64,000 nucleotides of DNA from Lachnospiraceae bacterium. Its GTDB lineage: Bacteria > Bacillota > Clostridia > Lachnospirales > Lachnospiraceae. Below are positions 1-8,645 of this stretch, in pieces. Position 1 is the first letter of the stretch. Each line of letters starts with the position of its first letter. Location of the stretch: NCBI GenBank assembly GCA_902363555.1, contig CABJAM010000002.1:434001-498000 (forward strand), written 5' to 3'. Under the pieces are notes generated by a model. The model saw nothing but the letters and a program-made list of their open reading frames with translations, was not told where the DNA came from and searched no databases. The position numbers and the translations under genes were made by a program.

Positions 1-445
1 GATAACTGTCATAATCAAATACCGTATCCAGTTCCTTTTTTATCTGGGAAATAAACTGGTATTCCTCCTGCAGATTATCCGTATAGCGCATATAATTTCC
101 AAGCTGGTATACACGCTGAAACTCTTTAATAATGGCTGAGTTTTCTTTTCTCACGGCTCGGCTGTACTCACTTATGCCGTTGGCCTCTACCCGCATAATC
201 TGGTCAATGGTACGAATACCGTCAATACGCCGGAATATTTCATCTACAAATACTTTTTTCTCTTCCATGGAGAATCCGGACAACTCACGAGTCATCTTCT
301 TATAGGCAGAACTGTTCTTATTTAATGTCATCTGACCATTGATGAACAGCAGTAAAAAATTAATAAATATAAGAGCCATAACACCAAATAAAAATGACCG
401 CTTACACCACAATTTATTCAACTCAAAAATAATGGTTTTGATCAT
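1..445 (-). CDS. ABC-2 type permease, N-terminal part (runs off the window)
   Basis: Reading the minus strand from an ATG at 445 gives an open frame to the window edge, beginning MIKTIIFELNKL. One hydrophobic segment lies at about residues 17-36, followed by a charged extracellular-looking stretch. This is the usual start of an ABC-2 permease: a short cytoplasmic head, TM1, then a large loop. The ATG overlaps the stop of the ATPase gene (ATGA), so the two are translationally coupled and presumably form one exporter. In the lanthipeptide locus it could serve self-protection (LanFEG-like) or export. About 148 residues are visible and the rest lies outside. The pairing is seen directly; the role is inferred. 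Confidence 0.75.
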   Translation of the reverse strand, partial: MIKTIIFELNKLWCKRSFLFGVMALIFINFLLLFINGQMTLNKNSSAYKKMTRELSGFSMEEKKVFVDEIFRRIDGIRTIDQIMRVEANGISEYSRAVRKENSAIIKEFQRVYQLGNYMRYTDNLQEEYQFISQIKKELDTVFDYDSY

Positions 446-1221
446 ACATCCACCGGCTCTCCAAATAGCTGAAGATAGATCGCCTCAATACTGGAAGCAT
501 GATGGAACCTTTCCTTCAACTCATCAACGCTCCCCCGCTCCACAAGATGCCCTTCCTTCAACACTAATATCTCATCAGCCACCGTTTCAACATCTGAAAC
601 CACATGGGTAGCCACAAGAATGATCCGATCTTTAGATAATTCCTTCAATTGCAAACGCAGACTTACCCGCTCCCTTGGATCTAAGCCAGCCGTTGGCTCA
701 TCCAGAATCAGCAGCTTTGGATCACCCAGGAGTGCTGACGCCAGAAGTATCCGCTGCTTCATCCCCCCAGAGTAATTTTCCAGGCGTTTACCAAGCTCCG
801 GAAGCAAATGTACTTGATCCGCAACCCGATTAATTTCTGACTTTGTCTCCTCCGACGTAATTTCCTTTAATACACACATATAATCCAGAAAACGCCTCCC
901 GGTAAAACCGCTGTACAGCCCCTGCTGCTGCGGCATGAAGCCAAGGATACGTCGATAATTTTTACCAAGCTTTAAAATCTCATGGCCGTTCCATAGTACC
1001 TTTCCCGCATCCGGACGTAGAATCCCCGCCACAATTTTCATAAGTGTTGATTTTCCCGCACCGTTTGGTCCTAATAATCCATAAAGGCCCTCAGATAGTG
1101 TAAAAGAAACATCTTCGAGAGCGGATTTTTTTATTATTTCAGGTCTTCCAATGCCCTTTATGGACATTTTTCGTTCCCTTCGAATATAGACTTTATTCAG
1201 ATTGGATATTGTCAACTCCAT
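442..1221 (-). CDS. ABC transporter ATP-binding protein (exporter/immunity type)
   Basis: A 259-aa nucleotide-binding subunit. It shows Walker A GPNGAGKS, signature YSGGMKQR, Walker B LLILDEPTAGLD and the H-loop region THVVSDVE. I place the start at the second Met (MELTISNL), because AGAGGGG lies just upstream, rather than 12 codons earlier. It is the same subfamily as the ATPase at 31926-32633, sharing GLDP(K/R)ERV and TH(I/V)VSDVE. It follows the lipoprotein gene and overlaps the permease by 4 bp. It probably energises a two-component ABC-2 exporter, as in bacteriocin self-immunity or peptide efflux. The substrate cannot be read from the sequence. Confidence 0.88.
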   Translation of the reverse strand: MELTISNLNKVYIRRERKMSIKGIGRPEIIKKSALEDVSFTLSEGLYGLLGPNGAGKSTLMKIVAGILRPDAGKVLWNGHEILKLGKNYRRILGFMPQQQGLYSGFTGRRFLDYMCVLKEITSEETKSEINRVADQVHLLPELGKRLENYSGGMKQRILLASALLGDPKLLILDEPTAGLDPRERVSLRLQLKELSKDRIILVATHVVSDVETVADEILVLKEGHLVERGSVDELKERFHHASSIEAIYLQLFGEPVDV

Positions 1222-1277
1222 AGAATCCCCTCTCTGACACTGTACAGTTATGTCCAAAATTCATCATTAATAAAATA

Positions 1278-2567
1278 CTACTCCCCCAAGAAGGTGTTTT
1301 TTATCGGTTCAAGATCATAATTTGACTGCCAATAGTCTTCGATATCAATTAACGCCAGATTATCCATAATCATATTATAGGTTATTGGGTTTCCTGCCGG
1401 ATCAAAGCTATCCATTGGAATTTCCAGATACCCTGATGTAATTAAATACTTATCACCATAAGAAGCAATAATGGCCGGATAAATATCATTAGATATATTT
1501 TTCATTTCCCGAGCTTCCAAAGTGGTTAAATCTAAACTAAATCTTAATCCCGCTGCAGCGTAAAGCATATGATTGTCCTTAATACTGATAATACCGGAAA
1601 ACTCCTCTTTATCAATTCCATGCTCTGATAAAGAAGCAATTACAATAACTTCTGTTTTATCACGCGTATCAATTTTTTTAAGACAATCATTAAGCATGTC
1701 AAAGACGTACAGGAATGGACCTTCATACATTTCAGAAATGTCGTTCTGTTGCCATTCAACAACTTCTGACAACTGATTTTCGTTTAAAGAATAACGGTAT
1801 ACGATGTGGGTGGTATTAATATATACATCCATACCATCTGTATATTCGTCAGACGAAGGTCTATCCAATGCTTTTATAATAATACAATCATTGTATGCCG
1901 CCATTATAAAATTATTTTCATTAGCCATCGTACAAAGTTCTAAAATATCACCATTCTCAATATTTATTCTAGCCAAAACAACATCACCAGAGTTTTTAGT
2001 TAATAACGAATATAAGTATTGACCATCACTAACAATGGATCCCGTAATCGGAAGATAATCCCTAAATTCCATTATTTTTTTTCGATTTTCACCGTTTAAA
2101 TCAGCCATATATAATGTTCCAACCGTTTCTTCAGATCCATAACTATGAATAAACAGATGGTCCATCGCCACAAAAAGGAAAACCCCGCCCAAAGTATCAT
2201 TAATATAACTTGGGTCTGCTTCAGAACGATGATCCGAGGATAAATCTGGTGATAAATAAATCCTTTGTTTCGATGCCACATCGGTATATAAAATATTTCC
2301 TGTATAGTTCCCATTTGAAAACATTTCATAACATCCGGTATCACTTATTGCCCACGGATTATTTAATAATCCTCCAAGGGGAACAACCATTTCAAGATTA
2401 TATTTATTGGTACTATTTTCATTCATGGCATCTGCCAAGGAAAAACTACTGCTTCTTACATTATTGTTTTTAACACTTGTTTCTATGCCTGTCTGTTTAT
2501 TACACTTACACGAAAATAGACTGCACAAACAAAGTACTATGCTAAAAAGCATGCATAACTTTTTCAT
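1278..2567 (-). CDS. Predicted lipoprotein, possibly beta-propeller
   Basis: A 429-aa protein with a lipoprotein signal: MKK, a hydrophobic stretch, then the lipobox LFSC with Cys about residue 20. The mature part has repeated segments of the type 'YLYSLL..', 'FLYVFDML' and 'HMLYAAAGL' separated by Asp/Asn-rich turns. That pattern suggests a WD/DUF5050-like propeller, which is an inference. A ribosome-binding site (AGGAG) sits directly behind a terminator hairpin, so expression depends on readthrough or a promoter I could not find. Its place between the secreted protein and the ABC exporter suggests a surface partner, for example a LanI-like immunity or sensing protein. I do not recognise a named family with certainty. 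Confidence 0.75.
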   Translation of the reverse strand: MKKLCMLFSIVLCLCSLFSCKCNKQTGIETSVKNNNVRSSSFSLADAMNENSTNKYNLEMVVPLGGLLNNPWAISDTGCYEMFSNGNYTGNILYTDVASKQRIYLSPDLSSDHRSEADPSYINDTLGGVFLFVAMDHLFIHSYGSEETVGTLYMADLNGENRKKIMEFRDYLPITGSIVSDGQYLYSLLTKNSGDVVLARINIENGDILELCTMANENNFIMAAYNDCIIIKALDRPSSDEYTDGMDVYINTTHIVYRYSLNENQLSEVVEWQQNDISEMYEGPFLYVFDMLNDCLKKIDTRDKTEVIVIASLSEHGIDKEEFSGIISIKDNHMLYAAAGLRFSLDLTTLEAREMKNISNDIYPAIIASYGDKYLITSGYLEIPMDSFDPAGNPITYNMIMDNLALIDIEDYWQSNYDLEPIKNTFLGE

Positions 2568-2578
2568 ATTTAAACTCC

Positions 2579-2618
2579 TAAAAAGGTATCCAAGGTTGTT
2601 CTTATCACCTTGGATACC
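2579..2618 (-). terminator. Intrinsic terminator after the secreted-protein gene
   Basis: Perfect 11-bp stem (GGTATCCAAGG at 2585-2595 pairing with 2608-2618), 12-nt loop, followed on the minus strand by a T run at 2584-2580. It lies between the secreted-protein stop and the lipoprotein start. It may set a lower level for the lipoprotein and ABC genes by partial readthrough. Confidence 0.85.
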
Positions 2619-2633
2619 AAAATAAAATAATTT

Positions 2634-3155
2634 CTAATTCCGATAAGACCATATAGTTCCTACAGTCTCTGGTTCTGCTTTAATCCATGTACAGAAAGCC
2701 GTACCACCGTTAGACTTTAGATATACAGAACTCGTATGGCCTGCACGGGCAATCATAGAAAGATGGCCATCGGTTCCGAAGGGAATTTGTATAAATGTAT
2801 AGTCGTCTATGTTGTTATTTGAAGTTGACAGAACATTAACCTGTGTACCAAAATAGGAACGATTTGCATTAATTGCTACACTATTCTTTGCAGCGGATCT
2901 AATCGAATACCGGTTATTCCACTCAAATACTGTATTCCATAGCTGTGATGCGTTACCTGTGTAAGACCAGGTGGATACCGGCGTACCCGATGTAACATCG
3001 CCAGTTGTATAACAATTAAGCACATCCCCACTACTATCTCTGCTTTGTATAACATGTCCTATGGCACGCGTTTCTGCTGCAAAAGCGTTTAAACTGATTG
3101 ACAATACAAAAACGATTGCCATCATACTGGCGATACATTTTTTTGTTATTTTCAT
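2634..3155 (-). CDS. Small secreted protein, RICIN-like (beta-trefoil-like)
   Basis: A 173-aa product from the ATG preceded by AGGGAGGAAG; a start 12 codons upstream lacks a good site. A clear Sec signal peptide (MKITKKC, hydrophobic core, NAFA-AE cleavage) gives a mature protein of about 145 residues. The mature part has spaced 'QLWNTVF', 'YSIRSAAKNSVAIN' and 'YTFIQIPFGTDGHLSMIARAG' segments. These recall ricin-type beta-trefoil repeats (a Q-W motif, and residue-accessibility repeats), which is a weak family match. Two Cys remain in the mature part. A promoter with the same double operator as the lanthipeptide precursor lies 110 nt upstream, so it is probably co-induced with the peptide. Confidence 0.7.
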   Translation of the reverse strand: MKITKKCIASMMAIVFVLSISLNAFAAETRAIGHVIQSRDSSGDVLNCYTTGDVTSGTPVSTWSYTGNASQLWNTVFEWNNRYSIRSAAKNSVAINANRSYFGTQVNVLSTSNNNIDDYTFIQIPFGTDGHLSMIARAGHTSSVYLKSNGGTAFCTWIKAEPETVGTIWSYRN

Positions 3156-3271
3156 TTTTTCTTCCTCCCTTTGAAAATCATCTAACTTCATATCTATATC
3201 TAATTAATGATGCATTGGAATCACCCTCTCCTATACACATTTTCTAAAACCGCTCTAATTTCTATGTATAC

Positions 3272-3329
3272 ATAATATCAGAAAATCTTAAACCAAATCT
3301 GTTCTGTCCATCAATTCCAGATTTCTGAC
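3272..3329 (-). promoter_or_regulatory. Promoter with LytTR-type double site, secreted-protein gene
   Basis: Minus strand: GTCAGAAAT (3329-3321), 12-bp spacer CTGGAATTGATG, GACAGAACA (3308-3300), then a -10 TATTAT at 3277-3272. The 9+12+9 geometry (21-bp period) is that known for AgrA/PlnC-type LytTR regulators. The spacer and distances match the site before the precursor gene. Confidence 0.6.
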
Positions 3330-3341
3330 TTTGATACCTTA

Positions 3342-6308
3342 TCATGGTATTAAAATCATCAGCCTGTACCTTAAATCCAGCCCCGCCAGCAGACCATATC
3401 CAATCCCAGCCAGCCCAGTCATCAGCCCTGGACTCAAATAATCTTCCACTGACAAATCATCAACCCTAAGCGCATTATCTCTTTCACTGAATTTAAAATC
3501 ACTTCCCATATATTGTAATAAGAGCTGTAATCCCTCCTTACCATGACACAGACACATCTTCTCGTCTTCAACCTTTCTCACCTTTTCCACGGCCTTTTCC
3601 AAAATGGTTTTATCAAATTCCACCCCCGTATCCATAAAGATGGCCATTCTCGCAGCCATAATGCCTCCAGCCCCATGACACCAGGCCACCGTATCCTTCC
3701 CGTATACCCCATCTTCGCGAATATTTCTCATATCCATCCAATTCCCGTAACACTCAACGTACAAAGAATCCTCATAACGGATACTTTGCCTGATTATATC
3801 AAGATAATGTTTCTTTTTCGTAAAGCTGTACAACCGGGCAAATGCCAATGCAATACCGCTATTCCCATGGGCCATCCCAGCCAGAGGCCTGGATTGCCCC
3901 TTACATAACCATCCTATGCCCACAGACATGGATACCGCGTTTTTTTCCAGCAGACCGGCCAAATACGTTGCCCCTTGAATATATTTATCTTCACCACTTA
4001 TTTCATAAACCCGGAGAAGACTTATAAGCACACCGGCTTTGCCATCAAGAAGATCAGCGTCGTTTACATTGTCCATATGATCCAAAACCACATCACAGTG
4101 CTTTTGTGCATATGTCCAGAATTTGGAACAGTTGAGAGATTCCAAACGGTTATACATATGGCCATTTAATCCAGTTATTTGCTCTGTCATTTGATACAAA
4201 ATACAGTAGGTTAACACAATTGACGCTTCGCCGGTAAAAAGCCCCCATTGGCAAGACATATCTGCACCCTCACAGGCTAACGCATCCGTATATCGAAAAA
4301 GCTGCTCACAAAGTCTTTGGGATATTTCAACATACTTTTCATCGCCATATTCTATGGCCATCGCTGTCATAAATATAGCAATTCCACTCAGCCCACTATA
4401 AAGATACCGGTCCACAGGGGCCAGATATGCTTTTCCAAAAGCATTACAATGCAATCCCACCCAATTGAGTTGGCCATCACAGTCTATACAGTCATTAATG
4501 ATCCAATCCGCTGCATATTCCGGTGTGAGCAGTAACGTTCCAGATACCGTATCCTTCGAACAGACACGTCCGGGCGAAGCCATATTCAAAAATGATGTTT
4601 GTATAACCTTAATCTGAAACTGCATATCCTTTAGCCCAAGCTTCTCCAGCCGTTTTATAAGCAGCTCGTCAGCACTTAACTCAAAATAATTATCAATCCA
4701 GGTGCCATCACCCATATATAGAGCATGATTCTTTGCGTAAAAAACCGGTATCTGCATATGAAAAATACTGGTTCTCTCATAATTCAATATCATGTTTTGG
4801 CAATATGCCTTCTCCTTATCATCTCGCTTCAGGCGCATAAACAACAAATACCGGGAATCTGCCTGTCTCAGAAAATCCGGAAAACCAGCCAGATTCTGAT
4901 ACATCATGTATTGCTGTGTATTTCTCCTTAAATACCTGCTCTGTTTCGGCAAATATGTTTTTAACAAGGTTTGAAACATTCCTTTATTTTTTAATAAATA
5001 TTCATAGGCGCTCTGAAATCCCCGGAGTACATGTGAAATATAATCCAGACAGCCAAGCCTTTGACCATTAAGCATTGGCAGATTTTTGCCGGATTTCACC
5101 GGAAGATATTCATAATCAATCCGCATCTGTGATGTTCCGGGATGAATCACCACAGGCAGCTTATAAGATGCTTTTGTATCCCCGCTTAAGCCCAGCCCTC
5201 CCACATTTTCAAAATTCGTATTATTTTCTGTCGGTAAAATTCCTGTCCTCAAAACAGTATCCGATAATAATGCCCCCATGCGTCCTCCCGAAGCATCTTT
5301 TAATGGATTGTTTTCCGGAAATATCTCCAGATCAATAATCACAGGATATTTTGCATGAGCAATTATATTTTCCAGATGAAGATCGGATATTTTCAGGACA
5401 TATGTAAGACAAAGCTGTATACCCATTCGGTAATAAAACTCTTCTACATCACTGGCGCAGCCACACTCTATTTCAGCCACTTCCGCTTCCCAGGCATATT
5501 CCTTACCGTTTAGGACAGCGTATGTGAAACTATCCATGCCGCACCCGTTTAGGAGCCAGCGATGTAACTCCTGATACCCTGTCACAGCTTCCGAACTTCT
5601 CGGCTTATAATATATTGTATATCCATTATCCAGAGTCAGCCTTGCTACACTTTTCCCTGGAAAATGTTCATCGGACAGACCGATATCCATAGCTTCGACA
5701 CAATGAAAAGCATGCCCATGACATAACCTTAGTTCAAGCATATCTTTATCCTTTATGAGATTTTCAGAAATTTCCCGCAAATATAAAGTAACATTCTGAA
5801 CCTTCTCTGCAATCAGTTGGGTCATCACTGGATATTTTTCCAGAAACTTTTTCATATAAGACTCTGTTTGTAAATAGTTTTCTAAAAAGTATTCATACTC
5901 CTGTACACTTTTCTGTCCGTGCAGTAAGCCCTCGGACTTCAACCGCTGCATCTCAACAATAAGGCAGCGCAGGTAAAGCCACTTCAGATTTCCAATCATC
6001 TGCTGTGACAAGTTCCTGTAAAGTCTGGAAAACAAGCCTTCCAAAGGAATCAAAGCCTTGAACATTCTTTGAATCCAGGCAGATAACCGCTCCGTAAAAG
6101 GCCAAAACAAATCATCACTTTCAGTTACTATGGTGGAACACATAAAGTGGAGAAAATCTCTATCTAACGGAATTTGTTCTTTTTCAAGTATATGATCCAT
6201 ATAAATATCACGATGCTTAATAGTATCATTCAGCAATTCTTTGCCGAGTATTTTTTCCCAATAGTGTTGGGTGGTTTTTGATTTAAGTATCTGATCGATT
6301 ATATTCAT
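3342..6308 (-). CDS. lanM: Class II lanthipeptide synthetase LanM
   Basis: A 988-aa bifunctional enzyme that dehydrates Ser/Thr in a precursor and forms (methyl)lanthionine rings. The N-terminal DUF4135 dehydratase domain (about 1-600) shows YYKPR (Lys235), SDLHLENI (308-315) and IIDLEIF (325-330), the kinase-like ATP/Mg sites. The C-terminal LanC-like cyclase (about 640-985) shows AHGNSG, WCHGAGG (Cys877) and LCHGKEG (Cys921-His922), which supply the zinc ligands. Length is normal for LanM. It follows the precursor gene across a 57-bp gap containing a hairpin, and precedes the secreted-protein gene. No LanT transporter/protease is visible in the window; it may lie beyond the left edge or elsewhere. 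Confidence 0.97.
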   Translation of the reverse strand: MNIIDQILKSKTTQHYWEKILGKELLNDTIKHRDIYMDHILEKEQIPLDRDFLHFMCSTIVTESDDLFWPFTERLSAWIQRMFKALIPLEGLFSRLYRNLSQQMIGNLKWLYLRCLIVEMQRLKSEGLLHGQKSVQEYEYFLENYLQTESYMKKFLEKYPVMTQLIAEKVQNVTLYLREISENLIKDKDMLELRLCHGHAFHCVEAMDIGLSDEHFPGKSVARLTLDNGYTIYYKPRSSEAVTGYQELHRWLLNGCGMDSFTYAVLNGKEYAWEAEVAEIECGCASDVEEFYYRMGIQLCLTYVLKISDLHLENIIAHAKYPVIIDLEIFPENNPLKDASGGRMGALLSDTVLRTGILPTENNTNFENVGGLGLSGDTKASYKLPVVIHPGTSQMRIDYEYLPVKSGKNLPMLNGQRLGCLDYISHVLRGFQSAYEYLLKNKGMFQTLLKTYLPKQSRYLRRNTQQYMMYQNLAGFPDFLRQADSRYLLFMRLKRDDKEKAYCQNMILNYERTSIFHMQIPVFYAKNHALYMGDGTWIDNYFELSADELLIKRLEKLGLKDMQFQIKVIQTSFLNMASPGRVCSKDTVSGTLLLTPEYAADWIINDCIDCDGQLNWVGLHCNAFGKAYLAPVDRYLYSGLSGIAIFMTAMAIEYGDEKYVEISQRLCEQLFRYTDALACEGADMSCQWGLFTGEASIVLTYCILYQMTEQITGLNGHMYNRLESLNCSKFWTYAQKHCDVVLDHMDNVNDADLLDGKAGVLISLLRVYEISGEDKYIQGATYLAGLLEKNAVSMSVGIGWLCKGQSRPLAGMAHGNSGIALAFARLYSFTKKKHYLDIIRQSIRYEDSLYVECYGNWMDMRNIREDGVYGKDTVAWCHGAGGIMAARMAIFMDTGVEFDKTILEKAVEKVRKVEDEKMCLCHGKEGLQLLLQYMGSDFKFSERDNALRVDDLSVEDYLSPGLMTGLAGIGYGLLAGLDLRYRLMILIP

Positions 6309-6336
6309 ATATTCTCCGAAATAATACGCGTCTTCA

Positions 6337-6365
6337 TAATAAGAAGGAGGAACATGAGTTCCTCC
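6337..6365 (-). terminator. Intercistronic hairpin between precursor and lanM (attenuator)
   Basis: Perfect 8-bp stem GGAGGAAC/GTTCCTCC (6365-6358 with 6353-6346), 4-nt loop, followed on the minus strand by TTCTTATT. It begins right after the precursor stop codon. Such hairpins between lanA and the modification gene are a known way to make much more precursor than enzyme. Confidence 0.65.
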
Positions 6366-6518
6366 CTAATAATTGCAGCATAAAAGTGTTAAAAAACCTC
6401 CATCATACGTTAGTGCTCGAACCGCATTTAAATCATCCGTATCAGCATTGATCTGATCAATTTCATTTAGTTCAAAAAAAATATCCCCCGCTACCGCTTC
6501 AAAACTATTCTTTTCCAT
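6366..6518 (-). CDS. lanA: Lanthipeptide precursor with very short core
   Basis: A 50-aa peptide starting MEKNSFEAVAGD; the ATG follows GGAGGAGAAAAG, and an in-frame ATG ten codons upstream lacks such a site. The acidic leader (ELNEIDQINADTDDL) is typical of LanM substrates. The C-terminus reads ALTYDGGFLTLLCCNY. A double-glycine site (Gly40-Gly41) would leave only FLTLLCCNY, with one Thr (44) and two Cys (47, 48), enough for a single methyllanthionine ring. Cleavage further upstream would add Thr37 and allow two rings. It sits between the sensor kinase gene and lanM. The precursor identity rests on position, leader character and Cys content. Confidence 0.85.
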   Translation of the reverse strand: MEKNSFEAVAGDIFFELNEIDQINADTDDLNAVRALTYDGGFLTLLCCNY

Positions 6519-6546
6519 CTTTTCTCCTCCTATGTTATTTATAAAC

Positions 6547-6603
6547 ATTATAAGTATATTATTTCATTTCAACCAAATTGTCCTTTAATTCCTGATTATT
6601 GTC
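6547..6603 (-). promoter_or_regulatory. Promoter with LytTR-type double site, lanthipeptide precursor
   Basis: Inside the 3' end of the kinase gene the minus strand has GACAATAAT (6603-6595), 12-bp spacer CAGGAATTAAAG, GACAATTTG (6582-6574), and a -10 TATAAT at 6552-6547. There is no good -35 (TTGGTTG region), as expected for an activated promoter. Spacer and layout match the site at 3272-3329. Confidence 0.6.
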
Positions 6604-7911
6604 TCTTGACCACAAATTTACTTCAACACAAAAATTCTGTCCATCATCAATTATATCCAGATTTCCTGCATATTGGGCTACAATTCTCGCCACACTCTCC
6701 AGGCCAATTCCATGGGATTCCTTATCCACCTTGGTGGTTCTGTATTTCCCCCCTGCAACATTCCTTTTTCCTTCATAAGGATTTTGAATTTCCATAACAA
6801 AAATATTATTTGCGGTCCTCATAAATATATGGATTTTCCTAAGATCCTCAGGCAAGTTCTGAACAGCTTCAATCGCATTATCAAGAAGATTTCCCAAACA
6901 CACGCATATATCATTATCCTCCATCGGACAAAAGTATACATCAAAATCATAAGCTATCTGAATTTTATGCTGCCTGGCTACATTCATCTTATAATTCAGC
7001 ATTATGTCTATCACCGAAATACCCGTATAAGTCGTTGTATGTAGAGTATTTACCTTTCTCAGCATCCTTTCGATATGCTTTATAGCCATATCCTCTTTAC
7101 CTGTATGCAGGTAATTATCAATAAGGATATACTGATTCGCCGTATTATGAATCAGACTTCTCTTTTCGGTGTACAGTTCATCAAGAGTACGATATTGCTG
7201 CCTCATAATCTCATAACTGGTTCGTAGCAGCTTTTCCTCATATCTTGATTCTCTGTAGCATTTTACAATATAGAATAGAATAGCTGTACTGAATACCACC
7301 ATTAAGACAAGTCCGATTATCGTCACATAATCCGTTGACACCGGCAGGTACGAACGCTTTCTTGAAAATAATAACTCCTGTATAGTGAATTCTGTAGCAG
7401 CCAATATTAAAATGAATATATATTCTTTTTGACTCCTGCATTTAATCAAAGAAGTATCTTTTTTCAAAAAACAAATAAAAATCATAATTGCTGCTGTAAA
7501 AACCATCATAACAACATCCCACAGGTGCCAGGCTATCGTAACGGACGTAATGTACTCCATAAAAGTTGTTTCTTCTTTCATACAGCAAATAAAGATTGAA
7601 AAACGCCGAACAAATTCCAAATTAATCCACATAAGAAAATAGACACCAATGAGCTCCCAAAAACGGACATGAAAAAATATAATCAGCACAGCAAAAGAGT
7701 AAATAGATGCTATCAAATATTCTATGCCTGAAAATTTGAAATAAAATGAATTACCGATATTTAATCCCACAATCAGGAGTACCGCCCCCACAAGCAGGCA
7801 TTTCACCCACCAGCAGTTCTTTCTCAGCTTCGCCGGCTGTACAGCTAAAATTCCGGTACAGCACACGATTATACACCAGTAAATTCCACAGACAATCTGC
7901 CCTGCGCTCAT
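6559..7911 (-). CDS. AgrC-like sensor histidine kinase (GHKL family)
   Basis: A 450-aa membrane kinase with about six N-terminal membrane segments (residues 5-215), then a coiled linker. The likely phospho-acceptor is His255 in RSLIHNTANQ. The ATPase domain has an N box LLDNAIEAV (Asn345) and a G box GIGLESV (about 401-407). This layout is that of AgrC/ComD-type peptide-pheromone receptors. Its start overlaps the stop of the response-regulator gene by 4 bp. It lies directly upstream of the precursor, which is the obvious candidate ligand; no agrB/agrD-like genes are visible. The family call is firm and the ligand is inferred. Confidence 0.9.
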   Translation of the reverse strand: MSAGQIVCGIYWCIIVCCTGILAVQPAKLRKNCWWVKCLLVGAVLLIVGLNIGNSFYFKFSGIEYLIASIYSFAVLIIFFHVRFWELIGVYFLMWINLEFVRRFSIFICCMKEETTFMEYITSVTIAWHLWDVVMMVFTAAIMIFICFLKKDTSLIKCRSQKEYIFILILAATEFTIQELLFSRKRSYLPVSTDYVTIIGLVLMVVFSTAILFYIVKCYRESRYEEKLLRTSYEIMRQQYRTLDELYTEKRSLIHNTANQYILIDNYLHTGKEDMAIKHIERMLRKVNTLHTTTYTGISVIDIMLNYKMNVARQHKIQIAYDFDVYFCPMEDNDICVCLGNLLDNAIEAVQNLPEDLRKIHIFMRTANNIFVMEIQNPYEGKRNVAGGKYRTTKVDKESHGIGLESVARIVAQYAGNLDIIDDGQNFCVEVNLWSRDNNQELKDNLVEMK

Positions 7912-8633
7912 AACTTACCTCTCCAATAGGCACTGATCGCCTTTTTTACCTTTTGCATTTGCGGTACACTCACAGTTATTTTACAGCCGTTCCGCATGAT
8001 AAGTGTATTCTCGGTCCCGAGCGAAAGAATATGCCGGATATTTACCACAAATGCTTTATCCGCATAAATAAACTCCTTTGAATTGGCACTCAGCTCCTCG
8101 TATAAATTTCCCAATGACCGTCTTACACGATAGTCCTGTGATTGGGTATATACCTCCGTATATTTGCCATCGACATGAAGGTAGAGAATATCTTTATAGT
8201 TCACCTTGCTGATCTGAGCATATTTTTCAATAATCAACTGGTTCTGCTGCTTCTCCACCAAAAGCTGCTCCAGTTCTTCAAATACGCGGGGGAGCTCCTT
8301 ATCCATCTCGTTTTTAAGTATGTAGCCGGAAGCCTTATACTTATACCCATATCGACAATATTCCTCGTAGGATGTTACAAAGACAATATACGGTTCATCC
8401 CATTTCAGCCGTATCTGCTGTGCCAGCTCCATTCCACCGATATCGGGCATCTGCACATCCAGAAGGTACAAATCATAATAACTGCCATCTTCCAAATCCC
8501 ACAATAATTCTCTGGGATGATTATAGCCGATGACTTCGTAGGGTTCATTTATACCGGCAAAATAATTATTGGAAATCTGCTTTACGTGCTCCGAAAATAA
8601 TCGTTCATCATCCACCACTGCTATCCGTATCAC
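7908..8633 (-). CDS. LytTR response regulator (AgrA-like)
   Basis: A 241-aa regulator. The receiver domain (1-120) has acidic pair VVDDE, phospho-acceptor Asp59 in LLDVQMPD and switch Thr in FVTSYEE. The C-terminal LytTR DNA-binding domain (about 135-238) contains LYLHVDGKYTEVYTQ and FIYADKAFVVNIRHI. LytTR proteins bind pairs of 9-bp boxes about 21 bp apart, and two such pairs are present in this locus. It is co-transcribed with the kinase (ATGA overlap) and with the upstream 182-aa gene (12-bp gap). Confidence 0.93.
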   Translation of the reverse strand: MIRIAVVDDERLFSEHVKQISNNYFAGINEPYEVIGYNHPRELLWDLEDGSYYDLYLLDVQMPDIGGMELAQQIRLKWDEPYIVFVTSYEEYCRYGYKYKASGYILKNEMDKELPRVFEELEQLLVEKQQNQLIIEKYAQISKVNYKDILYLHVDGKYTEVYTQSQDYRVRRSLGNLYEELSANSKEFIYADKAFVVNIRHILSLGTENTLIMRNGCKITVSVPQMQKVKKAISAYWRGKL

Positions 8634-8645
8634 TTTCCACGCCTC

